The notes beneath the pieces are model-generated. The model searched no databases and was not told the origin of the DNA. It saw only the letters and a program-made list of their open reading frames with translations. Below are positions 26,307 through 34,956 of a stretch of DNA of 64,000 nt, in pieces; within the stretch, counting starts at the first letter, position 1, and each line of letters opens with the position of its first letter. The position numbers and the translations under genes were made by a program. This DNA is from DATMRF01 sp035566435. Its GTDB lineage: Bacteria > Verrucomicrobiota > Verrucomicrobiia > Limisphaerales > UBA8199. Location: contig DATMRF010000106.1 of NCBI GenBank assembly GCA_035566435.1, forward strand, positions 74,702 through 138,701. Direction: 5' to 3'.

Positions 26307-27449
26307 ATGCGACAATTTCTTACCATCGCCACCAACGCGTTCATGGAGCTCGTTCGGCAGCCGGTATTCCTGCTGCTGATGACCAGTTCAGCCGCGTTCG
26401 AGATCTTCCTGGCGACGCCTTACTATTTTGCGTTCGGCGATGAACCAAAGCTGGTGAAGAACAGCACCCTGGCGGTGATGCTGCTGGCCGGGCTTTTGGG
26501 CGCGGTGTTGAGCGCATCGGCCTCGCTGGCGCGGGAGATTCGCACCGGCACCGTGCTGGCGGTGCTGGCCAAACCGGTAGGCCGCGCGCAATTCCTGCTA
26601 GCCAAATACACCGGCCTGATCCTGGCACTGACGCTCGCGACCTATGTGAACCTGATCGCGGCGCTGCTGGCCAGCCGGATGGCATTCGATGCCTACGGCT
26701 CGACGGATTTGTTCGCCGTGGCCATTTTCGCCCTGGCGCTTGTCATGGCCTATCTGCTCGGGGGGTTCAGCAATTTCTTTCTCCGGCGGCCATTCGTTTC
26801 GGACGCGGTGTTCTGCCTAGCGTTGATGGTGACGGTGGCGTTTGTGGTGATCAACTTCTATACGAAGGAAGGCAAGCCGCAGAACTTCGCGACGGGAGTG
26901 GATTGGCGGCTGGTTCCGGCCGGGATCCTGATCTTATTCGCGTTGTGGGTCCTGGCGGGGCTTGCGCTGGCCTGCTCGACGCGGCTGGATATTATTCCGA
27001 CGCTGGCAATCTGCTCGGCGTTGTTCCTGCTTGGGATCATGTCGGATTACCTCTTCGGCCGGGAGGCGGACCCGGTCTGGCGCTATGATTTGCAGGAAGA
27101 GGTGAACAGCTCGCGCTGGTCGGACAGCCAAAAAACGCTGCTGAAGGAACTGCTGCAGAAATACGACCAGGACCGCAGCGGAAAGCTGGAGATGGGGGAG
27201 CGTGAGAACATCAGCGCGACGGACAAGGCACGGCTGGCCCAGGCCGGCATGGGCGGGTCCTGGTGGGCCTCCGTGCTTTACACGGTGACACCGAATTGGC
27301 AACTTTTTTGGCTCGCGGACGCGCTGGATTCGGGCAAGAGCACCTTTCAATGGGGCTATGTCGCCAAGGCCTTTGCTTACGCGATGTGCTATGTCGGGGC
27401 GGCCCTGGCCGTTGCGGTGGCGTTGTTTGAAGAGCGCGAGTTGAGCTGA
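26307..27449 (+). CDS. ABC-2-type permease with an EF-hand-like loop
   Basis: 380 aa, six predicted membrane helices (near 18-40, 52-75, 100-122, 133-156, 165-185, 202-245 region and 345-372). The pattern SASLAREIRTGTVLAVLAKPVGRAQFLLAKYTG is the cytoplasmic coupling segment of ABC-2 permeases (NosY/YhaP-like). Between two membrane segments lies an extra-membrane domain with a perfect EF-hand loop DQDRSGKLEMGE (287-298: D1, D3, S5, G6, L8, E12), preceded by a helix. No ATPase gene is adjacent; the closest is at 33595 in the same cluster, so the pair probably form one exporter. First gene of an eight-gene co-directional run. Confidence 0.85.
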   Translation: MRQFLTIATNAFMELVRQPVFLLLMTSSAAFEIFLATPYYFAFGDEPKLVKNSTLAVMLLAGLLGAVLSASASLAREIRTGTVLAVLAKPVGRAQFLLAKYTGLILALTLATYVNLIAALLASRMAFDAYGSTDLFAVAIFALALVMAYLLGGFSNFFLRRPFVSDAVFCLALMVTVAFVVINFYTKEGKPQNFATGVDWRLVPAGILILFALWVLAGLALACSTRLDIIPTLAICSALFLLGIMSDYLFGREADPVWRYDLQEEVNSSRWSDSQKTLLKELLQKYDQDRSGKLEMGERENISATDKARLAQAGMGGSWWASVLYTVTPNWQLFWLADALDSGKSTFQWGYVAKAFAYAMCYVGAALAVAVALFEERELS

Positions 27450-27456
27450 CAAAGAA

Positions 27457-29355
27457 ATGGAACGAAACATTCAGAGAAACGGGCTGCTGAACCTCCTGGT
27501 ATTGCTAGCGGTGGGCGTCGGTGGATTTGCGGTCGCACGCTACTGCAATTCGCTGGCGGGCCAGGTCAGCGTGGTGTTCCTGGCGCTGGGGGTCCTGGTT
27601 GCGGCGGTAAGCTGGTTCCAGATTCGGCTCGAAGACAGCGAGCGACTGGAGAAACTCGAACTCGAAGAGCTGGCACGCGCCCACGGAGGGTCCGCGCTCT
27701 TCGAAGGGAAAGCAGCCGAGGTATTCCCAGCGCAGCGCTCACGGGAGCAATTCGAGCGGTTCTTTGTGCCAGGCTTCACCGTCTTGTTATGCCTGGTGCA
27801 GGGAGGCGCTGCCTGGCTGTTGTGGCGGTGGCTCTCCCGGAGCACGACCGTCGTTGAGCTGAAAGAGCCGACGGTCGGGATGTTCCTGTTTTTCCTGTTC
27901 GCGCTTGTCCTGTTCCTGCTAGGGAGGTTCGCGGCGGCTTTTGCGCGCCTGCAAGGCCAGCGTTTGCTGCGGCCCGGTGCAAGCTACCTCTTGCTGAACG
28001 CGGTGTTGTGCGCGGCGGTGGGTGGCGGAATTGTCGGGGTGCAGGCAGGCTTTCCAAAGACGGATTTGTACGTCGCACATGCGCTCTGCGTACTGCTGGC
28101 GGTGGTGGCGGTCGAAACGCTGGCCGCGCTTGTGCTCGAGATGTACCGTCCCCGGCTCAAAGGCAAAGTGGGGCGGCCGGTGTATGACGGCCGGCTCGTG
28201 GGGTTATTGGGGCAGCCGGAGGGGTTGATCACCACGGCGGCCCAGGCGATCGATTACCAGTTCGGGTTCAAGGTTTCGGAAACCTGGTTTTATCGGTTTT
28301 TCGAACGGGCGCTGCTATGGCTGGTGCCCTTGCAATTATTCCTCCTGTTGCTCTCGACCGGGCTGGTCATCATCGAGCCGGGCGAGCAGGCCCTGCTCGA
28401 GCGCTTTGGGAGTCCGGTCGCCGGTCGGGCGCTTCTCGAACCGGGAGCGCACTTCAAATGGCCCTGGCCAATCGACAAGGTGTACCGCTACCGCACCGAA
28501 CAAATCCAAACCTTCGAGGTCGGATTTACGCCCGATCCCGAGAGAGAGAAAGAGCCCGCGGTGCTTTGGACTGTCGCTCATTCGAAGGAGGATAATTTCC
28601 TCATCGCGAACCGTGAGCCGAGCTCGCTCGAGGACACCAATCAGGCGACCAATGAGGCGACCGGCAAACGCACTCCACCGGTGAGCCTGCTCACGGTGAG
28701 CATCCCGGTGCAGTACCAAATTACGGACTTGGAAGCGTGGGCCTACAGGAATGCCAACGCGCCCGCCCTGCTTCAGGACCTGGCGACTCGGGAAGTGGTG
28801 CGCTACCTCGTCGGCGTGGATCTCACCGAGCTGATGACCCGCGGTCGGCTGGAGGCGGGACAAACGCTGGCGGCCCGCATGCAGGCGGCCTCCGATGAAC
28901 ACAACCTGGGTACCCGCATTATCGCCGTGGGCTTGCAGGACCTTCACCCGCCGGTCAAGGTGGCCCGGGATTACGAGAAAGTGGTCGGCGCAGCACAGAC
29001 GAAGTTTGCCAAAATTCTCGAAGCCGAGGCCGACCGGATCATGACCAATGCCCTCGCGGGCGCACAGGCCCTCACCATCGTGAACGAAGCCAAGGCGACG
29101 AGCACCGGGATCGAAATTGCTGCGCTCGCCCAGGCCGGCCTGTTCACCAACCAGGTTCGGGCGTTCGCAGCCGCTCCGGCGGTGTATGCGCAGCGCGCGT
29201 ACCTGCAGACTTTCGCCCGAGCCACTGCCAATGCGCGCAAATACGTTGTGCTGACCACCAACACGCACGATGTCATTGTCTTTGATCTTCAGGACTCGAT
29301 CGCACGTGACCTGCTCACCCTCAAAGTGCCTCCGCCTGCTGCCACCCCCAAATAG
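27457..29355 (+). CDS. Large SPFH-domain protein with polytopic N-terminal region (HflK-like)
   Basis: 632 aa. About 300 N-terminal residues contain six or so membrane helices (near 10-50, 105-125, 135-160, 172-195, 202-225 and 290-305), which ordinary HflK lacks. The SPFH (band 7) domain follows: GLVIIEPGEQALLERFGSPV, PGAHFKWPWPIDKVYRYRTE, VSIPVQYQITDLEAWAYRN and the later coiled coil (EAEADRIMTNALAGAQALTI, VNEAKATSTGIEI). SPFH proteins oligomerise into rings that organise membrane microdomains and hold FtsH-type proteases. Starts 7 bp after the permease gene and ends 7 bp before the HflC-like gene. Confidence 0.87.
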   Translation: MERNIQRNGLLNLLVLLAVGVGGFAVARYCNSLAGQVSVVFLALGVLVAAVSWFQIRLEDSERLEKLELEELARAHGGSALFEGKAAEVFPAQRSREQFERFFVPGFTVLLCLVQGGAAWLLWRWLSRSTTVVELKEPTVGMFLFFLFALVLFLLGRFAAAFARLQGQRLLRPGASYLLLNAVLCAAVGGGIVGVQAGFPKTDLYVAHALCVLLAVVAVETLAALVLEMYRPRLKGKVGRPVYDGRLVGLLGQPEGLITTAAQAIDYQFGFKVSETWFYRFFERALLWLVPLQLFLLLLSTGLVIIEPGEQALLERFGSPVAGRALLEPGAHFKWPWPIDKVYRYRTEQIQTFEVGFTPDPEREKEPAVLWTVAHSKEDNFLIANREPSSLEDTNQATNEATGKRTPPVSLLTVSIPVQYQITDLEAWAYRNANAPALLQDLATREVVRYLVGVDLTELMTRGRLEAGQTLAARMQAASDEHNLGTRIIAVGLQDLHPPVKVARDYEKVVGAAQTKFAKILEAEADRIMTNALAGAQALTIVNEAKATSTGIEIAALAQAGLFTNQVRAFAAAPAVYAQRAYLQTFARATANARKYVVLTTNTHDVIVFDLQDSIARDLLTLKVPPPAATPK

Positions 29356-29362
29356 ATTTCCC

Positions 29363-30274
29363 ATGAAACGCAATCCCCTCATACTCGCCGTTGGCCTGCT
29401 GCTAATCCTTATTGTCGGCCTCTTGCTGTTCCTGTTCCAGGTCCGCAAATCCGAGGTCGTGGTGGTCACCTGGTTCGGCAAGCCGATCCGCAACGTCACC
29501 GAGCCCGGCCCTCATTTGCGATGGCCATGGCCGATTGAGAACGTGCACCGCTTCGACCAGCGCGTGCAGAACTTTGAGGACAAACTCACTGAGGGCCTGA
29601 CCTCCGACAGCTTCAATCTCCTTAGCTCGGTGTATGTGGGCTGGAAGATCACCGATGCCAAATCGTTCTTCCCTAAGTTCGCCGGCGGCTCCGACCCGAT
29701 TGCGGAAGCCGAAAGGATGCTCAACGGACGGCTCAGCAACGCCAAGGCCGCCATCATCGGCAAGCATCCTCTCTCGGATTTCCTGACGCCCGGCCAGGAG
29801 GGCAGCAAGTTCGCGGAAGTGGAAAAGGAGATCCTCGGAACCATCCAGGCGCAAGTCCCGACGAACATCTACGGGCTCGAGATCGAGTTCCTCGGCTTCA
29901 AGAAGCTGGGCTTGCCGGAAAGCGTCACCGCTTCGGTGTTCGAACGCATGACCAAAGAGCGGCAGGTGCTGGCCAGCAAGTCGCAGTACGAGGGCGAAGC
30001 TGAGGCGCAGAAAATCCGGTCGGAAGCCGACCGTAAAGCGGCGGAGATGCTGTATGCCGCGGCGGGCCAGGCGACGCAGATTCGCGGACGGGCCGAGGCC
30101 GAAGCCGCTAAGTCCCTTTCGGTTTTTCAGCAAAACCCGGAGCTGGCCAAATTTATCTTCGGGCTGACTGCGCTTGAGAGCTCCCTCAAAGAGCGGTCCA
30201 CGTTGATCTTCGACCAGCACACGCCACCTTTCGACCTGCTCTGGGGCGCCTCCACCAACCTGCTCACTAAGTAG
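29363..30274 (+). CDS. hflC: HflC-like SPFH protein
   Basis: 303 aa from the ATG at 29363, whose first residues form one N-terminal membrane anchor (MKRNPLILAVGLLLILIVGL). SPFH core: VVVTWFGKPIRNVTEPGPHL, KWPWPIENVHRFDQRVQ-type strand, GWKITDAKSFFPKF, then ERMTKERQVLASKSQYEGEA and SEADRKAAEMLYAAAGQATQ coiled coil. In proteobacteria HflC pairs with HflK in a cage over FtsH; no ftsH is in this window. Middle member of three tandem SPFH genes. Confidence 0.88.
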   Translation: MKRNPLILAVGLLLILIVGLLLFLFQVRKSEVVVVTWFGKPIRNVTEPGPHLRWPWPIENVHRFDQRVQNFEDKLTEGLTSDSFNLLSSVYVGWKITDAKSFFPKFAGGSDPIAEAERMLNGRLSNAKAAIIGKHPLSDFLTPGQEGSKFAEVEKEILGTIQAQVPTNIYGLEIEFLGFKKLGLPESVTASVFERMTKERQVLASKSQYEGEAEAQKIRSEADRKAAEMLYAAAGQATQIRGRAEAEAAKSLSVFQQNPELAKFIFGLTALESSLKERSTLIFDQHTPPFDLLWGASTNLLTK

Positions 30275-30283
30275 CTCGCGATT

Positions 30284-31384
30284 ATGGCCGATAACCCTCA
30301 CTCGCCCGATGAGTCGCTCCCACCCGGCGGCGCGCAGGAAACGCCGATTGATGCCGGGTCGCAAGCACTGTCCGAGGCGTTGCGCAGCAGCTTCGGCATC
30401 GTCAAGTTTGTCATGGGCCTGTTGGCCTTGCTTTTTGCGGGCTCGGGTGTCTTCACCGTCGGGCCGCAGCAACAGGCGATGATCCTTCGCCTGGGCCGGC
30501 CGGTTGGCGAGGGCAAAGCCGCTTTGCTGGGGCCTGGCTTGCACTGGTCTTGGCCTTACCCGATCGATGAATACGTCAAGGTGCCCATTAGTTCAATCCA
30601 AACGGTCCGCTCAACCGTGGGCTGGTTCGCTATCACCCCGGCTGACGAGGCGGCGGGCATCGATATGCAACTCGCGCCCGGTACACCGCTCAATCCGCTC
30701 GTGGACGGCTCGGTGCTCACCGCGGACACCAACATCATTCATGTACGCGCGAGCTTAACCTACCACATCGCCGACCCAGTGGGCTACGTCTTCAATTTCG
30801 TCAACGCCTCCAATACGGTGCAGACCGCACTGAACAACACATTGCTTGAAGTGGCGGCGCGATTCAAAGTCGATGAAATCCTCTACCGCGATGTGGCCGG
30901 CTTCAAAGAGGCGGTCAAGCGGCGCATCGGCGAACTAGTGGACAGCCAAAGCCTCGGGATTGTAGTCGAGGATTGCTCCATCGAGAGCCGGCCCCCGCGG
31001 CAACTCTCTGTGGCGTTCGCGGGCGTGCTGGATGCCGAAGTCAAGCGGGGCAACGTGCTCAACGCGGCGCGCAGTTACGAGAACCAGGTGCTGAGCCGCG
31101 CTAGCGCTGACGCCCAATCCAGCATTAACACGGCCGAGGTGGAACGGGCGCTGCTGGTGAACGACGTCCGCAGCCAGGCCGATCGCTTCAACGACCTGCT
31201 GCCCAAATACCGTGCCAACCCCAGCCTCTTCGTCCAGCGGCGGCTCACTGAGACGCTAGGCCGCGTGCTGACCAACGTGCAGGACAAAATCTTCCTGACC
31301 GAGAGTGTCGGTGGCAAAGAGAAGGAACTGAGGTTATTGTTAAACCGGGAACCGACGAAGAAGAACGACGGACCCAGACCGTGA
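30284..31384 (+). CDS. hflK: HflK-like SPFH protein
   Basis: 366 aa. Soluble proline-rich start (1-34), one membrane helix (about 38-60), then the SPFH domain: FTVGPQQQAMILRLGRPVGE, LGPGLHWSWPYPIDEYVKV, NIIHVRASLTYHIADPVGYV, LDSQSLGIVVEDCSIESRPP and a coiled coil. The MILRLGR and GPGLHW-type motifs are those of HflK. The 104 bp after it carry an inverted pair of 7-bp repeats before the P-type ATPase gene. Confidence 0.88.
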   Translation: MADNPHSPDESLPPGGAQETPIDAGSQALSEALRSSFGIVKFVMGLLALLFAGSGVFTVGPQQQAMILRLGRPVGEGKAALLGPGLHWSWPYPIDEYVKVPISSIQTVRSTVGWFAITPADEAAGIDMQLAPGTPLNPLVDGSVLTADTNIIHVRASLTYHIADPVGYVFNFVNASNTVQTALNNTLLEVAARFKVDEILYRDVAGFKEAVKRRIGELVDSQSLGIVVEDCSIESRPPRQLSVAFAGVLDAEVKRGNVLNAARSYENQVLSRASADAQSSINTAEVERALLVNDVRSQADRFNDLLPKYRANPSLFVQRRLTETLGRVLTNVQDKIFLTESVGGKEKELRLLLNREPTKKNDGPRP

Positions 31385-31395
31385 TTCTGACCTCA

Positions 31396-31484
31396 ATCCA
31401 TAGTCCACAGCCCGCACGCTCAAGACCAGCCACTTGGGCTGGCCGCGAGTGTGTGTATCGTGGACTGTGGACTGCGGACTGATC
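31396..31484. repeat. Inverted pair of 7-bp short tandem repeats (unit like CAGTCCA)
   Basis: Left CAATCCATAGTCCACAGCC (31394-31412) and right GTGGACTGTGGACTGCGGAC (31460-31482) are reverse complements in kind. They occupy the gap between the HflK-like and P-type ATPase genes. Confidence 0.6.
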
Positions 31485-31488
31485 AACT

Positions 31489-33498
31489 ATGCAAGTTACC
31501 TCTTTATTAAGCCGCCACGAGCACGATGATTCGTGCGGGTGCGACCACGACCACGAGCACGCTCCTGTCCGGTTGTGGCAGACACTGGTCGGCGTGGTGT
31601 TTGTGCTCAACGCGTTTATCGTCGATTGGGTGTTTCAGCAAGGCCACGCGGTCGCCAGCGCGAGTGCCTTCCTCGGCGCCATCATCTTAGGCTACCCAAT
31701 CGTCTGGACCGCCATCAAGGATCTGTATCGCGGGATTCTCAGCATCAATGAGCTGGTCGCCATCGCCGTGCTGGCCGCTTTTGCGTCCACCGATTACAAA
31801 ACCGCCGGCGTGGTCGCCTTCTTCATGCTAATGGGTGAGATTATCGAGACCCGGACCGCCGAAGGCGCACGCGCTTCGATTGAATCGCTCATCAAGTTGA
31901 CGCCGACCAAGGCCCGCCGGATTACCCCCCAGGGCGAGGAAGAGGTTGCCGCCAAGGACCTGGCGGTGGGGGACCTGATTCGAATCCGGCCGGGCGACAA
32001 TGTCGCGGCGGACGGCGTGATCGTCAGCGGCCAGGGTTCGTTTAACCAGTCCACGATCACCGGCGAATCGCTGCCGGCGGACAAGAAGCCGGGCGACGAG
32101 GTCTTTGCCGGCACTCAAAACCTGACGGGCGTGCTGGAAGTCAAGGTGAGCCGCGCGGGCCAGGACACCACTTTGGGCCGAGTCCGTGAGTTGATTCTGG
32201 CGGCGGAGAAAACCAGGCTGCCAATCATGAAGATTGTGGACCAATACATGGGCTTTTACACGCCCCTGGTGCTGGTCATCGCGGCGTTAGTCTGGGCCTT
32301 CACCCGCAGCCTCAACAACGTCATCTCGGTGCTTATTTTCAGTTGCCCCTGCGCCTTCATCCTGGCAACACCTACCGCGATGGTGGCGGCGCTCTCGGCC
32401 GCAGCTCGCCTGGGTATCCTCATCAAGAACGTCGCCGACATCGAGCTGGCTGCCAAAATCAACGCATTCGTCTTCGACAAGACCGGCACGTTGACCACCG
32501 GCGAACTGGCCGTCAGCCGCCTCGCGCCGCTGAGCGAAACCAAACCCGCCGAGCTATTGCGCATTGCTGCGTCCGCAGAGAAATACAGCAATCATCCCAC
32601 CGCCAAGGCGCTGGCCCAGCTCGCCGCCGAAGCGGGCGTTCCGCTCATCGAGCCGAAAGACTTCACCGAGGCCGCCGGGCGCGGCATCAAAGCACAGGTC
32701 AATGGCGACCAGGTGCTGGTCGGACGGGCCCAGTGGCTCCGCGACAACGGTGTGAAGGAAGATTTCCTGAAATCGGTGGATCTGAATGAAACCGAGGGCT
32801 GGAGCCTGATTTTCGTGGCGCAGGGTGGCCAGTGCATTGGCTGGGTCGGCTTGCAGGACCAGACTCGCCCGGAAGCCCGGGAGGCGCTGGTTGAATTGAA
32901 GGAAAGCGGGGTGCGCCGCATCGCGATGGTTTCGGGCGACCGCCAGCCAGTGGCGACGCGGGTGGGGCTGGAGATCGGGTGCGAGGAAGCCAAAGGCGAG
33001 TGCCTGCCGCAGAATAAGGTCGAGTTCGTTCGCGGGATGAGGGCCAAAGGATACAAGGTGGCCGTAGTGGGCGACGGCGTGAACGACGCCCCGGCGCTGG
33101 CAGCGGGTGATATCGGCATCGCGATGGGGGCTGCAGGCAGCGAGGTGGCCATCCACAGCGCCACGATAGCGCTGATGAACAACGACCTGCGGCGCGTGCC
33201 ATTCCTGGTAAAGTTATCGCGCAGCACCCGCAGCGTCATCAACCAGAATTTCCTTTTCGGCGTGGCGTTCATCATCGGAGGGATGACCCTCGCGGCGCTG
33301 GGTAAAGTGCCGCCGGTGCTAGCCGCCGCCATGCATACTGCCGGCTCACTCATCGTCGTGTTTAACAGCGCGCGGCTGGTGCGCAAGGGCGAAGAGCTTG
33401 AACATTACCATCCTGCGCCCGTGGCGCCGCAGCCCACCTGGCCCGGAACCTCCGGCCCAACGCCCAAGCCCGAGCTGGCGCCAACAATGGCAGCATGA
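31489..33498 (+). CDS. Heavy-metal translocating P1B-type ATPase with His-rich N-terminus
   Basis: 669 aa. Landmarks: actuator TGES (191-194), membrane CPC (286-288 in FSCPCAFILATPTA), phosphorylation site DKTGT (330-334), nucleotide-binding HP (369-370) and GDGVNDAPAL near 520. There is no HMA metal-binding domain; instead residues 10-25 are HEHDDSCGCDHDHEHA, and the C-terminus has EHYHPAP. CPC with a His/Asp/Cys tail fits export of Cu(I) or of Zn/Cd; the last transmembrane residues do not decide it for me. Sits between SPFH and ABC genes in one orientation, which is unusual for a free-standing metal pump. Confidence 0.92.
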   Translation: MQVTSLLSRHEHDDSCGCDHDHEHAPVRLWQTLVGVVFVLNAFIVDWVFQQGHAVASASAFLGAIILGYPIVWTAIKDLYRGILSINELVAIAVLAAFASTDYKTAGVVAFFMLMGEIIETRTAEGARASIESLIKLTPTKARRITPQGEEEVAAKDLAVGDLIRIRPGDNVAADGVIVSGQGSFNQSTITGESLPADKKPGDEVFAGTQNLTGVLEVKVSRAGQDTTLGRVRELILAAEKTRLPIMKIVDQYMGFYTPLVLVIAALVWAFTRSLNNVISVLIFSCPCAFILATPTAMVAALSAAARLGILIKNVADIELAAKINAFVFDKTGTLTTGELAVSRLAPLSETKPAELLRIAASAEKYSNHPTAKALAQLAAEAGVPLIEPKDFTEAAGRGIKAQVNGDQVLVGRAQWLRDNGVKEDFLKSVDLNETEGWSLIFVAQGGQCIGWVGLQDQTRPEAREALVELKESGVRRIAMVSGDRQPVATRVGLEIGCEEAKGECLPQNKVEFVRGMRAKGYKVAVVGDGVNDAPALAAGDIGIAMGAAGSEVAIHSATIALMNNDLRRVPFLVKLSRSTRSVINQNFLFGVAFIIGGMTLAALGKVPPVLAAAMHTAGSLIVVFNSARLVRKGEELEHYHPAPVAPQPTWPGTSGPTPKPELAPTMAA

Positions 33499-33594
33499 TG
33501 AAGTGCGACGCGCGAAGGACGCACGGCGCCAAAACGCGTGCCTCGTCAAGCCCCGTGCCTTGCTGAGGCCCCGACCCGTGTTTACGTTGATATT

Positions 33595-34836
33595 ATGAGC
33601 GCTTCTGAGTTGACGTCTGTGACACTAACCAATCCCGCTCCGCACCCCGCACTTCGAGCTCCAGGCTCGGAGGCCGTTCCGTCTTCAAACGGCGAAGTAG
33701 TGGTCTCGGTCCGTGGTCTGACCAAGATCTTCAAAGATTTCTGGGGCCGGCCCAAAGCTCGGGCGGTGGACAATGTTGATTTTGAAGTGCGGCGCGGTGA
33801 GGTGTTTGGTTTGCTGGGACCGAACGGCTCGGGCAAATCCACCACTGTGAAACTGCTCCTGGGGCTGCTCTACCCCACCAAGGGCCATATCCAAGTGTTC
33901 GACCACTCGCCGCGGCATGTCGCCACCAAGGCCCGGATTGGTTACCTGCCGGAGGAATCCTACCTTTACCGCTATCTGAATTCATACGAGACGCTGCAGT
34001 TTTTCGGGAATCTCTTCGAACTGCCCAAAAGCGACCGCCGGCAACGGACCGAACAATTGCTCGAAATGGTTGGCCTGAGCCAGGCGCATTCGCGGGCGGT
34101 CGGCGAGTTCTCCAAAGGCATGCAGCGGCGCATCGGCCTGGCCCAGGCGCTGATCAATGATCCCGATTTAGTGATCCTGGACGAGCCAACCTCCGGCCTC
34201 GACCCTATTGGCTGCCGGGAGGTGAAGGACCTCATCGTCGCGCTCGCGCGCCGGGGCAAGACCGTGATTCTGAGCAGCCATTTGCTGGCCGACGTAGAGG
34301 ACGTTTGCGACCGGGTGGTGATTTATTATGGCGGCAGAATCCAGGCGATGGGTAGATTGAAGGACTTGCTGGCCACGCCGGATGCGATCCGCATCACAAC
34401 ACCCGCGTTGCCGCGCCCTACGATGGAACGGGTGCTGGAGCTCATTCGCAAAGACGTCGCCGAGGACAAAGTCCAGATCGACACGCCGACGCAAAACCTT
34501 GAGAGCTATTTCCTCCAGGTGGTGCAGAAGGCCCGCCAAGCCGCCGCCGAAACCTCCGGCGCCATGTCCGGCGCCCGGGTCGCGGCTTACCTGCGCGGCG
34601 AAGGCAAGGCCGCCCCGAGCGGCGACAGGCTCCTCGAGCGCCTCGCCGCCTCCCCGGCGAAACCCGCTCCCCCGGCCCCAGCCACACCCAGTGTGGACCA
34701 GAAGAAACTTGAGGCCTTAACCAGGTCGGGTGAGCCCGCAGCCCCGGTGGTGAGGCCGTCCTCCGAACCGGCAAACGCAGCGGAGCTTGAAAAGGCAAAT
34801 GAGAAGCTGTCGTCCCTGTTGGGAAAACCCAAGTGA
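33595..34836 (+). CDS. ABC transporter ATP-binding protein with long C-terminal extension
   Basis: 413 aa from the ATG at 33595. Walker A GPNGSGKS (75-82), Q-loop near YLPEESYLYRYLN, signature FSKGMQRRIGLAQAL, Walker B LVILDEPTSGLDPIG and switch His in LSSHLLADVEDV. This is the ABC-2/drug-exporter ATPase subfamily (CcmA/NatA-like). After the nucleotide-binding domain there are about 120 further residues, rich in Ala, Pro and Lys, ending in a short predicted helix (AAELEKANEKLSSLLGKPK), which standard members lack. Likely drives the permeases at 26307 and 34957. An earlier in-frame start (33538) lies outside the conserved region. Confidence 0.93.
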   Translation: MSASELTSVTLTNPAPHPALRAPGSEAVPSSNGEVVVSVRGLTKIFKDFWGRPKARAVDNVDFEVRRGEVFGLLGPNGSGKSTTVKLLLGLLYPTKGHIQVFDHSPRHVATKARIGYLPEESYLYRYLNSYETLQFFGNLFELPKSDRRQRTEQLLEMVGLSQAHSRAVGEFSKGMQRRIGLAQALINDPDLVILDEPTSGLDPIGCREVKDLIVALARRGKTVILSSHLLADVEDVCDRVVIYYGGRIQAMGRLKDLLATPDAIRITTPALPRPTMERVLELIRKDVAEDKVQIDTPTQNLESYFLQVVQKARQAAAETSGAMSGARVAAYLRGEGKAAPSGDRLLERLAASPAKPAPPAPATPSVDQKKLEALTRSGEPAAPVVRPSSEPANAAELEKANEKLSSLLGKPK

Positions 34837-34840
34837 TGTA

Positions 34841-34856
34841 AGCCCCGAACGGGGCT
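34841..34856. other. Small hairpin AGCCCC-GAAC-GGGGCT
   Basis: Perfect 6-bp stem with a 4-base loop, five bases after the ATPase gene stop. No T-run follows on either strand, so a classic terminator is doubtful; it could pause or protect the message between the ATPase and permease cistrons. Confidence 0.4.
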
Positions 34857-34956
34857 GCTTGCGCTGATAACATGAAGATGCGTGTTGAACTAAGCCGGCG
34901 ACGCGCTCGCGTTTCCACTGACGCCAACCTGCCGCGGAATCAACCGTTTGATTGAG

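Noticed and set aside
28336..30544. Two long minus-strand frames opposite the SPFH genes
   Set aside because: They lie wholly antisense to well-supported SPFH genes and have no recognisable domains.
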